From positions 1 to 10,694 of the forward strand of contig JAUCNG010395923.1 in NCBI GenBank assembly GCA_032353305.1: a DNA stretch of 10,694 nucleotides, read 5' to 3'. The DNA comes from Cephalothrix spiralis. Taxonomy: Eukaryota > Nemertea > Palaeonemertea > Archinemertea > Cephalotrichidae. Below are positions 7,620 through 10,694 of this stretch, one piece after another. Every line of letters starts with the position of its first letter. Positions within the stretch are counted from its first letter, which is position 1. Under the pieces are notes generated by a model. The model saw nothing but the letters and a program-made list of their open reading frames with translations, was not told the origin of the DNA and searched no databases. Position numbers and translations under genes: made by a program.

Positions 7620-8471
7620 GAGTCTAAGAATCCATCTTGAGAGAACTCGAACGGAATCGGAAATTGACAGTAAAATATGCATTTTTTAGGATCAAAGGAC
7701 GACCTAAAAAGCACTGAATTAGGGACATATTCCAAAAACAGGGCGATCCCACGGATTTTTTTCAGCAAAATTCCAGGTCTTTTCCAGGACTTATAAAGAA
7801 AAAATCCAGGACTTTTTACCATGAATATCCGAGAAATATTATAAAAAGCCGTTTAGCAATTTCACGCAATTGTGTTCGCATTTAGGGATTGAACATATCT
7901 TTTAAGAAAATTATCAAGTGCGAAAAAAAGCTTATTTTTTTATGCGCGCCTTCTAACACAAATAATGACACTTTGAAAATGGAATGAATTAAAAAATTGA
8001 GATGTCTTTTTATTGTTTCCAGGACTTTTTTCAATAGCATTCTGTTTCCAGGACTTTTAACAAAATTCTAGGACTTCTCCAGGATTTCCAGACCGGTAAC
8101 TTTTTTCCAGGGTTTCAAGGAAATCCAGGACCAGTGGGAACCCTGAAAAAGTTCCTCGTCTTCTGTTGATTATTGCTACCTAGCAACCAGCTGCAATTCA
8201 ATGCATCCTACTGTGGTTGGTAGATAAAGACTAGAATTTTGAGAACAGTGCATTTTCCATCATAAATTGAAGATTTGCTTTATTTGATGCTAGGTAGCAA
8301 TAATCAACAGATGATAAGGATCATTTTGGAATATGTCCTTACTCGCCTTTTTATATACTCGGTACGTTTAGGTCGTCCAAATTTGATTCTAGAAAAATGC
8401 ATAATTTATTTATTTCCAATTCCGATCGAGTTCTCCCAAGGTGACCGCCCGGTTTCTTTTGAATTAGACTC
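7620..8471. mobile_element. Inverted-repeat element, about 850 bp, with nested 23-bp inverted repeat
   Basis: The left arm at 7641-7737 (GAGAACTCGAACGGAATCGG onward to GACATATTCCAAAA) is matched by the reverse complement of 8324-8435. Outer GAGTCTAA and TTAGACTC matches extend the ends to 7620 and 8471. Inside, a perfect 23-bp inverted pair, beginning CTGTTGATTATTGCTACC, occurs at 8163-8185 and 8288-8310. The interior carries CCAGGACTTTT-type repeats. No coding sequence is seen. It is likely a decayed non-autonomous DNA transposon with another repeat inserted in it. Confidence 0.65.
7770..8140. repeat. CCAGGACTTTT repeat block
   Basis: Repeated TCCAGGACTTTT, TTCTAGGACTTC and ATCCAGGACC motifs occur at 7771-7815 and 8020-8130, and the block ends with CCAGTGGGAACCCTG. 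It has the look of a degenerate interspersed repeat common in invertebrates. Its TATGCGCGCCTTCT motif near 7941 recurs near 4868. Confidence 0.55.
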
Positions 8472-8674
8472 ACCAAATTGCCATCAGTTTTAATACGCAG
8501 GCGTCATAGTCAATCACACAGACAGTTAGCAGTAGTTAAGTTACGTGGTTCTGAAGACAGATATCTGTCTCGAAATACCAGGGCGGTATTCCTTCCCTAA
8601 TTTTAAAATCCCCAGACTTCCCTGCTTTCGAGGCTAGGGAGGGGTCATCCTTTTAGAACAAAAATGTCACGTAC

Positions 8675-8796
8675 CTCTTCTACAGCTTCTTTCATTACTT
8701 CCGCGTTTTTTCTAGGCGTTTCACCACTTTCGTAAAACTTGAGACGGTTTTCGACTTGGTCCTTTAAATGCTTGCCATAAACATCAGTGGGATGTT
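8675..8796 (-). CDS. NOP56: NOP56 penultimate coding exon
   Basis: This 122-bp exon begins with AA, which completes a Glu codon with the G left by the upstream exon, and gives (S)[18 protein letters not shown] followed by [19 protein letters not shown] and AVEE. It matches the NOP56 segment just after the Nop domain, where human has the FGEKLREQVEERLSFYETGEIPRKN type of sequence. The helical region and the FYE(S/T)GE(T/I)PRKN motif are diagnostic of NOP56. The acceptor is AATTTTCAG then AACATC. The donor is GAG then GTACGT, a near-consensus site that leaves phase 0. The exon is too short and too interrupted to stand out as an open reading frame, and was found by translating between splice sites. 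Joined to the flanking exons it keeps the frame without a stop. Downstream it is separated from the last exon by the 6.7-kb intron that carries the snoRNAs. Confidence 0.95.
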
Positions 8797-9499
8797 CTGA
8801 AAATTGATTAATAGAATTGTTAATTAGGGTCTAAAATATTACAATTTACAAGATAAAACGTTAATGAACCGGGAGCTATTCGATAAGTACAGTGTTTGAC
8901 AGAGTAGCCAGTGAAGCGGTTTCCAGGTTGACTTCATCTAATAGAATGTAGATTTCAACTGAATTTTTTTAATGTCATAGCATTCTGACTACATCAAAAA
9001 CAGATAACATCGAAAGTTTCGCATTTTCGCTACGTTACCGAATAAATCGTTACAGCGTTTAACATGTTAAATGTACAAATGTATATGTGAAAATATGTCA
9101 TTTTAAAAGTAGATCAAAATGATTAATCAAAAGACAGAGTAGGATTCAATTAATATTAGAGGTAAATTGAATTGACTAGACATTCACCTAGATCAATCTT
9201 TAGCAGCATTTGATAAATGACTAGTCTCCTACTTTAAAAAAAAGGAATAAAATCCTTCAGAATTATTGAATTAAAAACTTCAAAAGTTCATTCAAACTAT
9301 TTCTTTATTCTGTATCTCTTTTATTTGACCGCAAATACGTTCTATCGAATCCCGTTGCTTAATTTCGTTTTGAGCTATCCTAGTGCTAGTGCTAGTTTTC
9401 ACGATCACTAGCATTCACTAGAAACAGTTTGTAATTAAGTCATACTATGACGTAATCTTGCTGGTTCCTACTACTCCCAAAGATTACTTAACATCATAC
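8797..9499 (-). other. NOP56 intron between the two internal exons
   Basis: This phase-1 intron of 703 bp has the donor GTATGA at 9499 and the acceptor TTTTCAG ending at 8797. I looked for RTGATGA and CTGA pairs in the sense orientation and saw none that fit a C/D snoRNA. A small inverted repeat of TAGTGCTAGTGCTAG with CACTAGCATTCACTAG lies at about 9380-9420. Nothing else is identifiable. Confidence 0.85.
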
Positions 9500-9648
9500 C
9501 TGAGAAACAATCAATTCGGGATGCAATTGAACATTTGTTGGCCAAGTATCTTGAAATTCTTCCCTTATTTGCAACACCAGCTCTTCCGATGAATGTTGAG
9601 TGAAAGATAAGACCATATTTTGGGGTATTTCCTTTCGTCTTTAAAGCT
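9500..9648 (-). CDS. NOP56: NOP56 internal exon, C-terminal part of Nop domain (partial gene)
   Basis: This exon encodes 49 whole codons plus a split codon at each end. The product begins [17 protein letters not shown] and continues with [19 protein letters not shown] and then CFS. These motifs are the conserved end of the Nop domain of NOP56. The paralogue NOP58 has clearly different residues here (DTPKYGLIYHASLVGQ and ISRMLAAK as I recall them), so the NOP56 assignment is firm. NOP56 is a scaffold of the box C/D snoRNP in the nucleolus. It binds the C'/D' side of the particle and positions fibrillarin for 2'-O-methylation. The acceptor reads TTTTTTACAG then A, supplying the third base of an Arg codon (phase 2). 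The donor reads CAG then GTATGA (phase 1). The preceding exon, expected to end in the GAEKALFR-type motif, was not found up to 10694, so the gene is cut by the window edge. Confidence 0.96.
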
Positions 9649-9710
9649 CTGTAAAAAAATAAAGACTTAGTTAATGGATTGTTATTGCTCATCACAGACT
9701 AGCCTCTATA

Positions 9711-10075
9711 GTCCTACGTCAAAGAAGGTTGAAAGGTAGAAAGTGAAATTCCTCTATCTTATGTGTCCGGGCAGGTCCGGGGAATTACAATTATTTTGCA
9801 CTAGCCAATAGCAAACATTTTCGGATTTATTTTGATATATTATACTTGTCATGATTTTCAAACTGTTTTCTCAAAATGTAGAGCAAAACAAAATGGCCGC
9901 CAACCCGATAAAAAATATTTTTGATATTTGACAAAGATATTTGACAAGTATAATATATCAATGAATCCAAGTAATTGAACAAAAAATTTAACAAAGTTGT
10001 GAACATTTCCCCAGACACACATATGATGACAAATATCAATTTCTACGTTTCACACCTTCTTTGACTACGTAGGAC
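9711..10075. mobile_element. MITE-like inverted-repeat element, about 365 bp
   Basis: The left end GTCCTACGTCAAAGAAGGT is matched by the reverse complement of the right end, ACCTTCTTTGACTACGTAGGAC, apart from a 3-base insertion. Similarity continues inward for about 40 bases. No transposase frame is present. Nested inside is a second inverted pair at 9833-9851 and 9942-9960. Confidence 0.65.
9833..9960. mobile_element. Nested 128-bp element with perfect 19-bp inverted ends
   Basis: TGATATATTATACTTGTCA at 9833-9851 is the exact reverse complement of 9942-9960. The interior includes TTTTCAAACTGTTTTCTCA and AGCAAAACAAAATGG followed by CCGCCAACCCGA. This interior recurs at about 10280-10346 without the inverted ends. 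Confidence 0.6.
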
Positions 10076-10280
10076 CTGTAAAAGTAATTAATTTCCAAGC
10101 ATAATTTCTTTAGTGCTTCTATTACAATCATACGGGAATCGCTGGAACTCTTCCATCAACCTTTCCTATATTTATTTCCCAAGTCATGGACATGAATTAT
10201 TTTTGCTCAAAAATATTAAAATTACGGACAAGAAAAATCTCTCCGAACTCGCTGTTAGTACGTTTTTTGCGTCGAATATA
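10069..10280. repeat. Intronic duplicated segment, copy 1
   Basis: The segment begins GTAGGACCTG and contains TGCTTCTATTACAATCATAC, GGGAATCGCTGGAACTCTT and AGTCATGGACATGAATT. The same order recurs at 10411-10608. The best-conserved core is about 85 bases from 10114. Confidence 0.8.
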
Positions 10281-10410
10281 ATTTTCAAACTGTTTTTCTC
10301 AAAATATGATCCTTATGTAAAGCAAAACAAAATGGACGCCAACCCGAATTATATTTGGACACAATTTTTATGCTCTTTTTTAAAAGAAAAAATATAAAAT
10401 TCGAGAAAAA

Positions 10411-10608
10411 GTAGGACCTGAAAAAGTATAATTCCTTCAGTGCTTCTATCACAATCATACGGGAATCGCTGGAACTCTTTCATCAACCTTTTCCTATATT
10501 TATTTCTTAAGTCATGGACATGAATTTCTTGCTTAACGAATATTAAAAAATACCGACAAGAAAATATCAACAGAACTAGCTGTTTGAAAGCTTTTTTGCA
10601 TTCGAATA
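10411..10608. repeat. Intronic duplicated segment, copy 2
   Basis: This copy begins GTAGGACCTG and matches copy 1 through TGCTTCTATCACAATCATAC, GGGAATCGCTGGAACTCTT, AGTCATGGACATGAATT and a TTTTTTGC(A/G)(T)TCGAATA end. The period is 327-342 bases because of indels. Confidence 0.8.
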
Positions 10609-10694
10609 AGTCAATTGATGACGATAGTGTTCATTGCGTCATAAAAATATTCACCCACTCAGTGATATTAACAGACTCCTAGAAAAAACTGCAA

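Larger units (their letters stand above)
1989..8674 (-). other. NOP56 last intron, host of six C/D snoRNAs
   Basis: This phase-0 intron of 6686 bp runs from the GTACGT donor at 8674 to the TTTCAG acceptor ending at 1989. It contains six sense-oriented U43-like snoRNAs, CCCTGAC-type repeat blocks, a 508-bp foldback element, a decayed relative of that element, a second inverted-repeat element with CCAGGACTT repeats, and a 28-bp tandem duplication. Stretches 2041-2200, 2900-3780, 5000-5270, 5940-6190 and 7030-7600 show nothing I can identify. A run of 11 G lies at 4078-4088. I found no further NOP56 exon inside it, and the protein reads continuously across it. Confidence 0.9.
9649..10694 (-). 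other. 3' end of upstream NOP56 intron, cut by window edge
   Basis: At least 1046 bp of intron precede the exon at 9648. The stretch contains an inverted-repeat element (9711-10075) and a diverged duplicated segment. No upstream NOP56 exon motif was recognised on the minus strand, so the intron probably continues past the window. Confidence 0.75.

Noticed and set aside
8444-8455. GACCGCCCGG as a possible seventh snoRNA guide
   Set aside because: The match to the guide core is short and no box C or box D surrounds it.
9689-9695. GTGATGA on the minus strand just before the exon at 9648
   Set aside because: It is too close to the 3' splice site, with no box D before the exon.
9471-9695. A complete 74-residue protein starting MMSNNN and ending NLWE
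   Set aside because: Both ends are intron sequence. Only 9648-9500 between the splice sites is NOP56 coding sequence.
10437-10486. Possible C/D snoRNA on the minus strand: TTGATGA followed by CTGA
   Set aside because: Box C lacks the leading purine, the boxes are only about 40 nt apart, no terminal stem is clear, and the duplicate at 10110-10160 has lost both boxes.

Overview
This window is AT-rich eukaryotic (metazoan) DNA carrying the 3' part of one protein-coding gene on the minus strand: NOP56, the core C/D-box snoRNP protein. Three exons are visible at 9500-9648, 8675-8796 and 1737-1988. They join in frame across GT-AG introns and encode the end of the Nop domain followed by the Lys/Glu-rich tail. 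The 5' half of the gene lies beyond position 10694. The split gene, the metazoan NOP56 sequence and the many degenerate repeats point to an animal, probably a non-vertebrate. I cannot name the species.

The main discovery is in the last intron (1989-8674, about 6.7 kb). It holds six copies of one C/D-box snoRNA, all in the sense of NOP56, at about 2216-2281, 2828-2895, 4182-4247, 4749-4816, 5467-5537 and 6195-6270. Each copy has box C, a guide, box D', box C', box D and a short terminal stem. All six share an identical 15-nt core, TGTGACGGGCGGACA. It is antisense to the universally conserved CCGCCCGTC segment near the 3' end of 18S rRNA. By the box D' +5 rule it would methylate the C of ACCG[C]CCGTC, which is the site of vertebrate U43/SNORD43. 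The array is therefore a six-copy SNORD43 family inside the gene for the protein that packages such RNAs. Terminal stems are kept by compensating changes, including one G-C to A-U switch and two stems of entirely different sequence, while the flanks have diverged. This suggests several or all copies are functional.

Layout from left to right. 1-1736 is the 3' flank and probable 3' UTR of NOP56, with a weak poly(A)-signal candidate at 1408. 1737-1988 is the last coding exon. 1989-8674 is the snoRNA-bearing intron, in which snoRNA copies alternate with degenerate CCCTGAC-type repeat blocks. That pattern suggests tandem duplication of a unit made of one snoRNA plus one repeat. The same intron also holds a 508-bp foldback element (6356-6863), a decayed relative of it (3781-3912) and a second inverted-repeat element (7620-8471). 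8675-8796 is the penultimate exon, 8797-9499 a short intron, and 9500-9648 the first exon visible here. 9649-10694 is the end of another intron, with an inverted-repeat element (9711-10075) and a roughly 0.2-kb sequence present twice.

The parts fit together functionally. Splicing of NOP56 pre-mRNA would release the introns. The snoRNAs would be trimmed from the 6.7-kb intron and assembled with fibrillarin, NOP58, 15.5K and NOP56 itself, linking snoRNP protein supply to guide-RNA supply.
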